NCBI GenBank assembly: GCA_966186595.1
Contig: CBIFWO010000011.1
Span: forward strand, 1 to 25,744
From: JALRBM01 sp966186595
GTDB taxonomy: Bacteria; Patescibacteriota; Saccharimonadia; Saccharimonadales; Saccharimonadaceae
Length of the DNA stretch: 25,744 nucleotides
Direction: 5' to 3'
Made by a program: the position numbers and the translations under genes. Of this stretch, positions 13,903 through 21,739 are shown piece by piece; position 1 is the stretch's first letter; every line of letters starts with the position of its first letter. Under the pieces are notes generated by a model. The model did no database searches. It was not told where the DNA came from and saw nothing but the letters and a program-made list of their open reading frames with translations.

Positions 13903-14358
13903 ATGCCGGATTTTCGACTTACGAAACTTGTGCAAAAAAACTTTCTGGCTTCGGTTGAAGGTTCAATTGGAAGTCTCATGTTCCGTCATATCTATGTACG
14001 AGACGAGGAGGGGCGGGAAAGAGAGGTATTAGAGGACGGCAAGCTCTCGTGTGCTTACGCAGTCTCCTCTTTGTTAACGCTACATAATCTTATTGACCAC
14101 CCACATACTACTGTGGCCACCACTTTGGAAAAGATGGCCGAGCACGGATGGCAAGAGATATCTGCACCTCAACCTGGCGCAGTGGTTTATTGGCCCGAAT
14201 ACAATGGAAACCAGCACATCGGTATTGCCATTGGTGCTGAGGAATGTGTGAGTAACTCTTCAAAGGAACGAGCACCGATCAGGCATGGAATGACCTTATC
14301 AAATGGTGTTGCAGCAACAAAATTCTATGTCCATCCTTCGCTAACCAATGAAAAATAG
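13903..14358 (+). CDS. NlpC/P60- or CHAP-like cysteine hydrolase domain protein
   Basis: A 151-residue protein with the order of motifs seen in papain-fold hydrolases: a Cys early in a helix (LSCAYAVSSLL, about residue 49), then QPGAVVYWPEYNG, then a strand with His in QHIGIAIG (about residue 107) and a polar ECVSNSS. The P-G-x-V-x-Y-W then H-I-G pattern is typical of CHAP and NlpC/P60 amidases, many of which cut peptidoglycan peptides. No signal peptide or membrane helix is visible, so the substrate may be cytoplasmic or the protein may leave by another route. The frame stays open to 13825 but the terminator and -10 box lie there; ATG 13903 is preferred. The family call is inference from motif order. 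Confidence 0.65.
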   Translation: MPDFRLTKLVQKNFLASVEGSIGSLMFRHIYVRDEEGREREVLEDGKLSCAYAVSSLLTLHNLIDHPHTTVATTLEKMAEHGWQEISAPQPGAVVYWPEYNGNQHIGIAIGAEECVSNSSKERAPIRHGMTLSNGVAATKFYVHPSLTNEK

Positions 14359-14370
14359 CTAAAAGTATGG

Positions 14371-14376
14371 TATAAA
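14371..14376 (+). promoter_or_regulatory. Extended -10 box of tRNA-Ala
   Basis: TGGTATAAA, ending 11 bases before the tRNA; the transcript would start a few bases ahead of the mature 5' end. Confidence 0.6.
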
Positions 14377-14387
14377 GGTTGGAGCGC

Positions 14388-14464
14388 GGGGCATTGGCGC
14401 AGTTGGCTAGCGCGCTTCCATGGCATGGAAGAGGTCATCGGTTCGAATCCGATATGCTCCACCA
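14388..14464 (+). tRNA. tRNA-Ala (anticodon GGC)
   Basis: A 77-base cloverleaf. Acceptor GGGGCAT pairs with ATGCTCC with one G-U. Anticodon stem CTTCC/GGAAG has loop ATGGCAT with GGC at the centre. The T-arm ATCGG-TTCGAAT-CCGAT is perfect. Discriminator A and encoded CCA follow. Confidence 0.95.
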
Positions 14465-14473
14465 GAAATTATT

Positions 14474-14510
14474 AAACTATTCGGCAGAGTCGAATAGTTT
14501 TTATGTTTTT
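14474..14510 (+). terminator. Intrinsic terminator of tRNA-Ala
   Basis: AAACTATTCG (14474-14483) and its perfect complement (14491-14500) with a seven-base loop, followed by TTATGTTTTT. Confidence 0.85.
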
Positions 14511-14526
14511 ACTCATGCTTATATGC

Positions 14527-14532
14527 TATACT
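14527..14532 (+). promoter_or_regulatory. Extended -10 promoter of the 370-residue membrane protein
   Basis: TGCTATACT predicts a start near 14539 and a leader of about 23 bases that contains GGAGGGG. Confidence 0.65.
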
Positions 14533-14561
14533 GAAGCCATCTTTTAATCGGAGGGGAATCA

Positions 14562-15674
14562 GTGGGTCCAGAAACAAATATGACAAATGAGGCAGATCGC
14601 CCAACGGTGGAATTGCCTCGGAAAGAGGCGAAAATGCCTGAGCCGATGAAGCCAAAGGTAAAAGGGTTTTATCTCTTCCAGTACGTTACGATGCTCGTAA
14701 CTGGATTGGTGCTATTAACTCTGGTGAGCGTTGCGATGTTTGCTCTCTTGGAGCACTGGCTGGGTGACACCAATGAGGCAAGTTTCTTGACGCAATACGT
14801 CTATTCTTTCCATGTTTACCTTCTTGTTAGCTTGGTTCTTACGGCGGGACTCCATGTCTGGATGCGCTGGAAGACCAGTGATGTCAGCGAGGATGAGACA
14901 CCTGCCGTAAGGGTGTTTCGGGCGATATTCCTGACCATTTTGTCGCTCACCATTCTGAGTGCACTTGGCGCGATCGTCTATCTATTAGTAGATATGATGC
15001 TGGGGACAGCCAATGAAACGTCAAAGAGTCTGTGGCTAGCTGTGCTTGGTTCGGGCCAAGTGATTGTCTGGTCGGCGCTTCTTTGGTGGTACTTTAGGGC
15101 AGAGCGCAGCGGTATGCAGATGGTCTATTTGGGCGCAGCGACACTTGTAACGCTAGCGGTTGCGGTGCTGGTTGTTGTTTTTCCCATCATGAGCAAGCGC
15201 GACGCAGTTATCGATGCTCGTACTAGTAGTGACCTCGAGGCAATCGTCACGGCAGTCGGTACTTACACGAGTAAGAACAATAAACTTCCTGCGGCTCTAT
15301 CAGATGTTAAGCTCGAAGACGAGAGGGTGAAGTCGCGCCTGGGCTCATACGAATATCAGGTAACGGAGTCAAAGCCTGCAGAAGGGAACGAAACGGCACC
15401 AACAGCGGGTGATGATATGTTTAGCCTGGACAGTCTGCTGGATGAAGATTATTACAAAACGCAAACTTCAACTTTTTCGTACAAGCTCTGTGCAACATTT
15501 AAGACCGATACAAGCAAAGATGAGGAAGAAGGTGGCGTCATTCCTCTATTCTATCCCTCAAGCAGTATGAGTAATCACCCATCGGGCAAACATTGCTTTG
15601 ATCATACAGCGTATGGTGGGGCGGATGACAAGCCCGCTAGTAGAGGTGCTATTCCTACACAGCTTGGTCTGTAG
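14562..15674 (+). CDS. Five-helix membrane protein with a C-terminal extracytoplasmic domain (possibly DUF5671-like)
   Basis: A 370-residue protein. A charged N-terminus is followed by five hydrophobic helices at about 40-66, 80-101, 120-146, 161-180 and 190-212. The membrane part loosely resembles the DUF5671 domain seen in CPR bacteria. After the last helix comes a soluble region whose start (DARTSSDLEAIVTAVGTYT, then a stretch ending in NKLPAALSD) looks like the sequence after the helix of pseudopilins, and ends in a Cys pair (YKLCATF, KHCFDHT) that could form a disulphide outside the cell. GTG 14562 is chosen because GGAGGGG lies six bases before it; ATG 14580 is too far from it. Function unknown. 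Confidence 0.75.
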   Translation: MGPETNMTNEADRPTVELPRKEAKMPEPMKPKVKGFYLFQYVTMLVTGLVLLTLVSVAMFALLEHWLGDTNEASFLTQYVYSFHVYLLVSLVLTAGLHVWMRWKTSDVSEDETPAVRVFRAIFLTILSLTILSALGAIVYLLVDMMLGTANETSKSLWLAVLGSGQVIVWSALLWWYFRAERSGMQMVYLGAATLVTLAVAVLVVVFPIMSKRDAVIDARTSSDLEAIVTAVGTYTSKNNKLPAALSDVKLEDERVKSRLGSYEYQVTESKPAEGNETAPTAGDDMFSLDSLLDEDYYKTQTSTFSYKLCATFKTDTSKDEEEGGVIPLFYPSSSMSNHPSGKHCFDHTAYGGADDKPASRGAIPTQLGL

Positions 15675-15696
15675 TGCTACTACCTAAACCCGAACA

Positions 15697-15720
15697 GACT
15701 CCTTCTCGCGAGGAGTCTTT
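15697..15720 (+). terminator. Intrinsic terminator after the membrane-protein gene
   Basis: GACTCCT and AGGAGTC form a 7-bp stem with a seven-base loop, followed by TTTCAT; it lies 22 bases after the stop. A second small inverted repeat TTCAACA/TGTTGAA (15738-15761) follows before the convergent gene. Confidence 0.6.
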
Positions 15721-15775
15721 CATAGTGTTCGACCTATTCAACATCTCTCTGTGTGTTGAAAAACCTGGTTGTCGT

Positions 15776-16936
15776 TTATTGCTGCTGCCAGGTATGTGTA
15801 CCTGTATCGTAGTTGACAGTTATGCCCAGATCGGGTGCTTGGATTTGTGTCCAACCACCGTTTAATATATATGGCGCTGTGGGTCTGAGGGGGCTGGTGC
15901 GGAGGGATGAAAATTGGGGTGTAATAAGGCCGACGTCAGCCCCAGTAGAGGAATAGCTTGAGGCGGCAAGACCAGAGCCATCAAGTCGAAATACCCGGGC
16001 GAGTGCCTCGGATATATCCCTGTATGGTTTGAGCTGGTTATAGTCGTGATCGTTATGACTCAAAATATTCGCGGCAAAAATACGTATACCCAGGCTAGAG
16101 CGATAATTTCGCGCGGTATCTGCACGCGTTTTCACATCTGAAAAAGTGGCATAAAACGGATTGGCGTAAGCATCGCTATTGCAAACCCATGATTCAAGCA
16201 AGAGCGCATCGCTACTATTTGCTACCGTTGCGGTGCCGCTTGGGTTATATGTTGCATTCACGGCAGGTGAAAATACTTCATCTGGGTTAAAGACGTTCAA
16301 GAATGCGCCGACATTTTTGCTATGAATGTAATTAATAATTGCATTTTGACGAGAACGCGGCACGGCGTACGCGTAACCTATAGCATCACAAAAAATTCCC
16401 TTTGCTCCAATGGTAATCCACTGATCAATCTGTGTTTGAAGTGTTGCAAGCGATAAGTTGGCGGTTGTTACGCCACAATCTATGTACCCCCATACGACTG
16501 CATTGGGCGAAAGTGCACCGATTTTTTGAATGATTGCGGTTGTTGATGCGTAGTAAGAACTCGCTGGATCTTCTAGTCCTGATCCAAGTACAACGTCGTC
16601 GTAGCGCGACAGGACCCCCGCTGCGTAATCGTCATTAAATTGACCATTAATAATATTAGGCGGGGCATAAAAGATCATGAGCGAACGTAGGCCAGTAGTG
16701 CTCTCTATTACACCGGGTGCCAACTTGTTTGCGGTAATTGTACCGTCGGCGATTTTCGTGCCGGTAACTGCATTGCTGGCGAGTTTTGCGCCGGTCACAT
16801 TATTATCCAGAATGTTGGTAGTCGAGACGCTATTTACCTTAAGTGTGCCGTCTGCTTGGTGTGATGCTTGCAGATAATCGTTTAAGACGTCACCCCAGAT
16901 GCCATCGTCTTGTCCGGGAATTGGTAATCGAGCCAT
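15776..16936 (-). CDS. Tail-fibre-like protein with a GH114/spherulin-4-like barrel domain
   Basis: A 386-residue two-part protein. The N-terminus (LPIPGQDDGIWGDVLNDYL, residues 4-22) is a module that often opens fibre-like surface proteins. Residues 44-73 are three exact ten-residue repeats (DNNVTGAKLA, SNAVTGTKIA, DGTITANKLA), typical of trimeric beta fibres. From about residue 86 a barrel domain follows (LMIFYAPP, VVLGSG, AVVWGYIDCG, GAKGIFCDAIGYAY with Asp184, VGAFLNVFNP), resembling spherulin-4 and GH114-type glycosidases. A short tail ends in TGTHTWQQQ. There is no signal peptide. Start ATG 16936 lies nine bases after an extended -10. A surface glycan-binding or -cutting fibre is the inference; substrate unknown. 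Confidence 0.65.
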   Translation of the reverse strand: MARLPIPGQDDGIWGDVLNDYLQASHQADGTLKVNSVSTTNILDNNVTGAKLASNAVTGTKIADGTITANKLAPGVIESTTGLRSLMIFYAPPNIINGQFNDDYAAGVLSRYDDVVLGSGLEDPASSYYASTTAIIQKIGALSPNAVVWGYIDCGVTTANLSLATLQTQIDQWITIGAKGIFCDAIGYAYAVPRSRQNAIINYIHSKNVGAFLNVFNPDEVFSPAVNATYNPSGTATVANSSDALLLESWVCNSDAYANPFYATFSDVKTRADTARNYRSSLGIRIFAANILSHNDHDYNQLKPYRDISEALARVFRLDGSGLAASSYSSTGADVGLITPQFSSLRTSPLRPTAPYILNGGWTQIQAPDLGITVNYDTGTHTWQQQ

Positions 16937-16945
16937 TACATAAGT

Positions 16946-16951
16946 AGTATA
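16946..16951 (-). promoter_or_regulatory. Extended -10 box of the fibre-like gene, near-leaderless
   Basis: TGCTATACT on the minus strand, nine bases before ATG 16936; the leader would be two or three bases. It diverges from the typA promoter. Confidence 0.6.
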
Positions 16952-17012
16952 GCACGCGCTGTTACCGGAGGAAAAGAAAGCGTAAGCGCTAGATTTATTT
17001 TATGATATGTGT

Positions 17013-17018
17013 TATTAT
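17013..17018 (+). promoter_or_regulatory. Possible extended -10 of typA
   Basis: TGTTATTAT in an AT-rich stretch. It predicts a leader of about 37 bases before ATG 17062. TATGAT at 17001 is an alternative. Confidence 0.4.
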
Positions 17019-17061
17019 TACAGATAAGGAATGCCCCGGTGAAAAGACGGGCAATTATTTT

Positions 17062-18888
17062 ATGCTAAATCCAAAATTTCTACGAAATATCGCTATTATT
17101 GCCCATGTTGACCACGGCAAAACCACGCTTGTCGATGGTCTTTTAAAGCAAAGCAAAACGTTTCGTGATAACCAAGCTGAGATGAATCAAAGCCTTATCA
17201 TGGACAGCGGTGATCAAGAGCACGAGCGTGGCATTACTATTACAGCAAAGCAAACATCAATCTACCACGGCGAGTACAAAATTAACATTATTGATACGCC
17301 GGGTCACGCCGACTTTTCGGGTGAGGTTGAGCGAACCCTGAATATGGCAGATGGTGTATTGTTGATCGTTGACGCGCAGGAAGGCCCCATGCCACAAACC
17401 AAATTTGTGCTTTCGAAAGCATTGGAGCTGGGTCTTAAGCCGGTCGTTATCATTAACAAAATCGACAAGCCTTCGCGCCGTATCGATGAAGTAATTGATG
17501 AAGTCTCCGATCTCTTTTTGGAACTTGCAATTGATGATAGCCAGTTGCACTACCCAGTTTACTTTGCGATTGGTCGTGAAGGTAAGGCATGGGCAGAATT
17601 GCCTGATAACCCTTCAGAGCACACTGATCTGACGCCAATTTTTGACGCGATTATTAATGATATTCCCATGCCGAACGTTGAGGTCGACAAACCATTCCAG
17701 TTGCTTGTAACGTCTCTTCAATACGATTCATTCCTTGGTAAATATGCGATTGGTCGCATTACTCGGGGCGCGGCAAAGAAGAGTATGCCTGTCGCTTTGA
17801 TCAAGCGGGATGGCCAAATCGTTTCGGGGCGTGTTGAAAAAATCTTTGGCTATCGAGGACTTGTTCGTGAAGAAATTGAGGAAGCCGGCGCAGGTGACAT
17901 TGTCGCCTTGACCGGTATTGGTGACGCGCACATTGGCGAGACAATTGCCGATAAGGAAAATCCTGAAGCGCTTCCTGTGATTGATATCGAAGCGCCAACC
18001 CTAAGCATGTACCTAGGGCCGAACACCAGTCCCCTCAAGGGCAAGGAGGGTGACTTTACGACCAGTCGCCAGATCGGTGACCGCCTCAAGAAAGAACTCG
18101 AGACGAACGTCAGCCTTCGTGTTGAAGAAAATGGCATCGGCTATGTGGTGAGCGGTCGTGGTGAATTACACCTTTCCGTTCTGATTGAAACACTGCGCCG
18201 TGAGGGCTATGAATTTGAAGTTGGTCGTCCGCAGGTCGTCACGATCGAAGAGGACGGAGAGACGAAAGAGCCCGTTGAAGAGCTTTTGATTGAGGTCGCG
18301 CCGGAATTCCTGGGTGCTGTCAGCCAAGAGCTGGGCACGCGCCGTGCTGCAATGGCCAAGCAAGAGCAGACCAGTAGTGGTACAACTCGCACGACCTACA
18401 TTCTGCCTACCCGCGCCCTGATCGGCCTTCGCAACGTTCTCCTTACCGCCACCAAGGGTACTATCATTATGAATAGCTTGCCGCACGGCTATCAGCCGAT
18501 TGGCGCCAAGCTGCAAAAGACCCGAAACGGTGCCTTGATTGCGACCGAGGCCGGGACGACAACGCCATATGCCCTAGAGGCTGCCGAAGCTCGTGGTGAA
18601 CTATATGTTGGTCCTGGCACGACTGTTTATCCTGGTATGATTGTCGGTCTTTATAATCGTTACGAAGATCTGGAGCTAAATGTCTGTCGCGCAAAACAAC
18701 TGACGAACATCCGCAGCAGTAGCAGTGACGGCGCTGTACAATTAACGCCGTACACGGAATTGAGTCTTGAGCAGTGTATTGATTTCATCGAAGATGATGA
18801 ACTATTAGAAGTAACACCAAAGAACCTCCGTCTGCGTAAACGCTTCCTCGATCCGAACGAACGAAAGCGTGCTGCCAAGCAAAAATAG
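17062..18888 (+). CDS. typA: Translational GTPase TypA/BipA
   Basis: A 608-residue ribosome-associated GTPase of the EF-G superfamily, used in ribosome assembly and stress or cold growth. G motifs are intact: G1 AHVDHGKTT (14-22), G2 with RGITIT, G3 DTPGHAD (79-85) and G4 NKID (132-135). Domain II, the EF-G-like domains III and V (GRGELHLSVLIETLRREGYE) and the TypA-specific C-terminal domain (GVVLYNRYEDL-like GLYNRYEDLELNVCRAKQLT, ending in RLRKRFLDPNERKRA) are present at normal length. The frame opens at 17002, but MLNPKFLRNIAIIAHVD matches family starts, so ATG 17062 is preferred; no clear Shine-Dalgarno precedes it. It is followed 46 bases later by the trehalase gene. Confidence 0.96.
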   Translation: MLNPKFLRNIAIIAHVDHGKTTLVDGLLKQSKTFRDNQAEMNQSLIMDSGDQEHERGITITAKQTSIYHGEYKINIIDTPGHADFSGEVERTLNMADGVLLIVDAQEGPMPQTKFVLSKALELGLKPVVIINKIDKPSRRIDEVIDEVSDLFLELAIDDSQLHYPVYFAIGREGKAWAELPDNPSEHTDLTPIFDAIINDIPMPNVEVDKPFQLLVTSLQYDSFLGKYAIGRITRGAAKKSMPVALIKRDGQIVSGRVEKIFGYRGLVREEIEEAGAGDIVALTGIGDAHIGETIADKENPEALPVIDIEAPTLSMYLGPNTSPLKGKEGDFTTSRQIGDRLKKELETNVSLRVEENGIGYVVSGRGELHLSVLIETLRREGYEFEVGRPQVVTIEEDGETKEPVEELLIEVAPEFLGAVSQELGTRRAAMAKQEQTSSGTTRTTYILPTRALIGLRNVLLTATKGTIIMNSLPHGYQPIGAKLQKTRNGALIATEAGTTTPYALEAAEARGELYVGPGTTVYPGMIVGLYNRYEDLELNVCRAKQLTNIRSSSSDGAVQLTPYTELSLEQCIDFIEDDELLEVTPKNLRLRKRFLDPNERKRAAKQK

Positions 18889-18918
18889 CGCAGGTTTGCA
18901 TCTGTTACCTTCACCAAC

Positions 18919-18924
18919 TATACT
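18919..18924 (+). promoter_or_regulatory. -10 box of the trehalase gene, near-leaderless
   Basis: TATACT ten bases before ATG 18935, predicting a leader of about three bases. No Shine-Dalgarno. Confidence 0.5.
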
Positions 18925-18934
18925 GAGTATATTG

Positions 18935-20518
18935 ATGAAGAAAGTGCGCATCCCTATCCCCGGTTCCGATAATCTGAAAACGGTATATGTCAAAACAGCA
19001 GGAAGCTTAAAGCCGGTTTCGAAAAGTCCGGACGAGGCTTTTGATGAATTATTTTCTGAGGTTCAATCAAAGCGCGTGTTTGATGATACGAAGATATTTC
19101 CTGACCTAGTCCCACGCCATAGCATGAAGCAGATCAAGAGAGAATACGCCCTTGCAAAAGGCGATCCCCTGTTTGATCTACGGGATTTTGTGAGTCGTCA
19201 TTTCTATGCCTACAGCGAAACGGGCAAGACCTATCATACTGATACTTCCATGACGCCTCGTCAGCATATCGCTCAGCTTTGGAGTGTTTTGGAGCGACGG
19301 AATCGGCGTGATCGAGGTTCGCTGTTTGCCCTGCCGCACGCCTATATTGTGCCCGGCGGCCGCTACGTAGAACACTTCTATTGGGACAGTTATTTTATCA
19401 TGCTTGGGTTGGCGGCTGATGATCGGTGGGACATGATCGAAGGCATGATGAAAAACTACACGTACATGCTTCGCAAGTTTGGATTCATACCTACGGCGAA
19501 TCGCACGTATTATCTTAGTCGTAGCCAGCCGCCATTCTTTTCCCAGATGGTGAAGTTGCTAGCCGAGCACAAAGGCCGCTCGACGCTGGTAGAGTATCTG
19601 CCGTACATGTTGCTCGAGCATCGTTTTTGGATGAAAGGACGCCGACTTCTGGCAAAGCAGGAGAACAAAGCGTACGCCCGTGTAGCCGAGATGCCGAATG
19701 GTACTTTGTTAAATCGATATTATGATAATAAAAAGCGTCCACGTCCCGAATCAGTGCTTGATGACTTAGAAACGGCCGGAGCAGCACCGGACAGGGAGTC
19801 GGATAGGCTTTATCTACATCTTCGCGCTGCTGCCGAGTCTGGTTGGGACTTTAGCTCTCGCTGGCTGATGAATCCCGATGAACTGAGTACGATCCATACG
19901 GCAGATATTATTCCTGTTGATCTGAACTGCCTGCTTTATCTTTTGGAAACGACAATCGCTGAAACCTACGGCGTTCTGTATCAGCCCCTCCTTGCTAATC
20001 GATTTCGAAGTATGGCGGAACGGCGAGCTCGCGCTATTCAGGAGTATTGCTGGAATGAAAGAGAAGGCTTCTTCTTGGACTACAACTTCCATCATAAGGA
20101 GCAAATGCCCCATGTGAGTCTGGCTGGTGTATTTCCGCTCTATGCCAAAATCGCATCGGAAGAGCAGGCGGAGCAAGTAGCAAAAAAAATCGAAAAAGAT
20201 TTCCTCAAAAAAGGCGGTGTCGTTACGACGCTACTAGAGACTGGCCAGCAGTGGGATGCGCCGAATGGCTGGGCACCACTGCAGTGGATTGTGATTCAGG
20301 GGCTGCGAAATTACGGGCATACAGATCTTGCGAACGAAATTAAAGAACGTTGGATTGCACGAAATCTCAAGACATTCCAGGAACAAGCAAAGCTGGTTGA
20401 AAAATATGATGTAGTGAATCCCGATCGGGCGGGTGGCGGAGGTGAGTACCCTTTGCAGGATGGGTTTGGCTGGACCAATGGTGTCCTTGCAGCCCTTCTG
20501 AATGAAGATAACGCTTGA
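18935..20518 (+). CDS. Alpha,alpha-trehalase (GH37)
   Basis: A 527-residue glycoside hydrolase that splits trehalose into two glucoses. Both trehalase signatures are clear: PGGRYVEHFYWDSY (140-153) and QWDAPNGWAPLQ near the C-terminus. The expected catalytic acid is Asp305 in ESGWDFSSRW, and the base lies in GGGGEYPLQDGFGWTNG at the end. There is no signal peptide, so it resembles cytoplasmic TreF rather than periplasmic TreA. The N-terminal 60 residues are extra and unassigned. The frame extends back to 18869 but the -10 box lies in that part, so ATG 18935 is preferred. No trehalose transporter or synthase is seen nearby; a GT4 glycosyltransferase follows 39 bases downstream with its own -10 box. 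Confidence 0.93.
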   Translation: MKKVRIPIPGSDNLKTVYVKTAGSLKPVSKSPDEAFDELFSEVQSKRVFDDTKIFPDLVPRHSMKQIKREYALAKGDPLFDLRDFVSRHFYAYSETGKTYHTDTSMTPRQHIAQLWSVLERRNRRDRGSLFALPHAYIVPGGRYVEHFYWDSYFIMLGLAADDRWDMIEGMMKNYTYMLRKFGFIPTANRTYYLSRSQPPFFSQMVKLLAEHKGRSTLVEYLPYMLLEHRFWMKGRRLLAKQENKAYARVAEMPNGTLLNRYYDNKKRPRPESVLDDLETAGAAPDRESDRLYLHLRAAAESGWDFSSRWLMNPDELSTIHTADIIPVDLNCLLYLLETTIAETYGVLYQPLLANRFRSMAERRARAIQEYCWNEREGFFLDYNFHHKEQMPHVSLAGVFPLYAKIASEEQAEQVAKKIEKDFLKKGGVVTTLLETGQQWDAPNGWAPLQWIVIQGLRNYGHTDLANEIKERWIARNLKTFQEQAKLVEKYDVVNPDRAGGGGEYPLQDGFGWTNGVLAALLNEDNA

Positions 20519-20539
20519 TCTGCTCACCTAAACGCGTGG

Positions 20540-20545
20540 TATACT
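20540..20545 (+). promoter_or_regulatory. Extended -10 of the GT4 gene, near-leaderless
   Basis: TGGTATACT, 12 bases before ATG 20558; an overlapping TATATA (20545-20550) would give a seven-base gap. Either way the leader is no longer than about six bases and holds no Shine-Dalgarno. Confidence 0.55.
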
Positions 20546-20557
20546 ATATACACATAC

Positions 20558-21739
20558 ATGGATAAGCCGATGAAAATCGCTATGATGGTGAAGGCCTCAA
20601 TTCCCATGCCACGCCCTAGCGACATGATCTACGCCCCCATTGACCTCGCGATAGCAATAGCGAAAGGCTTAGGTGCGCGCGGCCACGAAGTAACACTTTT
20701 CTCTCCTCTTGGCACTGAGGTGCATGGACAGAATGTCTCAGTTGAGACGATGAATCTCCGCCCTCTTGCAAAGAATCAGGAAGAATTCACTAGTTTTCTC
20801 GATAATACCGAACTCCTCTCTCATGATGTGCATGGACTGTGGGACAGGTATATGGTGAACGAAATGTATGATCGGGCTCGAAAGGGAAAATACGACCTGT
20901 TGCATTTTCACCATCCAGAAAGTGCGCTATCAGTCGCTTCTCGTATGACAGATGTGCCTACTGTATATACATTGCATGATCCAATTTTCCATTGGTACAA
21001 AGAGCTCTTTGATCTGTACAAATCACCGAACCAACATTACATCTCTATTTCAAATAATCAGCGCCGGGATGCCCCCGACCTCCCATATCTGGATACGGTC
21101 TACAATGGAACGAATGTCGATCTCTTTACTTTTGGGGATAAGCACGAGGATTACCTTCTTTTTGCCGGGAGGATAGCACCCGAGAAAGGGGTAAAAGAGG
21201 CGATTCAAGTCGCTCGTATGTCGCATCATCGATTGCTCATTATTGGTCCGGTCAATCACGGGAGCCAAGGGTACTTTGATCAATATATAAAGCCAGAGCT
21301 TGACGATCAGATCCTTTACCTTGGCCGTATGGATCAGGATCAGCTACCCAAATACTACCAAAAGGCAAAGGCGGTGTTGACGCCTATCCAATGGGAAGAG
21401 CCGTTTGGCCTCACAACGATCGAGGCGATGGCGTGTGGTGCGCCAGTTATCTCACTTCACAGGGGTGCTGCGCCAGAAATTATCGAGCATGGCAAAAACG
21501 GTTTTATAGTGCCAAGTATTACGGAGATGGTGGAAGCGGTTGCCAAGATCGATCAAATTAATCGGATTGACTGTCGTCATCATGTTGAGCGAAATTTCTC
21601 GATTACTCAGATGGTTGATGGATACGAAGCTGCCTTTCGCCGTTTAGTCCACCAAAATCTTCCCCAGACACCAAGTAGTTTTATAAAAAAGAAAATGCAG
21701 GAAGTCCGTCGCATCCTGCCAAATATCTCTGAACTTTAA
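20558..21739 (+). CDS. Family 4 glycosyltransferase
   Basis: A 393-residue GT-B fold glycosyltransferase. The N-terminal half binds the acceptor (LAIAIAKGLGARGHEVTLFSP is here split: residues about 28-50), the middle reads YNGTNVDLFTF and LFAGRIAPEKGVKEAI, and the donor site shows EPFGLTTIEAMACGAPVI with the E-x7-E pattern, then GAAPEIIEHGKNGFIV. It uses a nucleotide-sugar donor; the acceptor is unknown, with cell-envelope glycan or glycolipid synthesis likely. No membrane helix. Start could be ATG 20558 or 20570; the promoter position favours the first. It converges on rarA and the two stop codons overlap, leaving no room for a terminator. Confidence 0.9.
   Translation: MDKPMKIAMMVKASIPMPRPSDMIYAPIDLAIAIAKGLGARGHEVTLFSPLGTEVHGQNVSVETMNLRPLAKNQEEFTSFLDNTELLSHDVHGLWDRYMVNEMYDRARKGKYDLLHFHHPESALSVASRMTDVPTVYTLHDPIFHWYKELFDLYKSPNQHYISISNNQRRDAPDLPYLDTVYNGTNVDLFTFGDKHEDYLLFAGRIAPEKGVKEAIQVARMSHHRLLIIGPVNHGSQGYFDQYIKPELDDQILYLGRMDQDQLPKYYQKAKAVLTPIQWEEPFGLTTIEAMACGAPVISLHRGAAPEIIEHGKNGFIVPSITEMVEAVAKIDQINRIDCRHHVERNFSITQMVDGYEAAFRRLVHQNLPQTPSSFIKKKMQEVRRILPNISEL

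Noticed and set aside
15674..15865. Plus-strand frame of 63 residues
   Set aside because: It crosses the terminator at 15697 and enters the convergent gene; no ribosome site.
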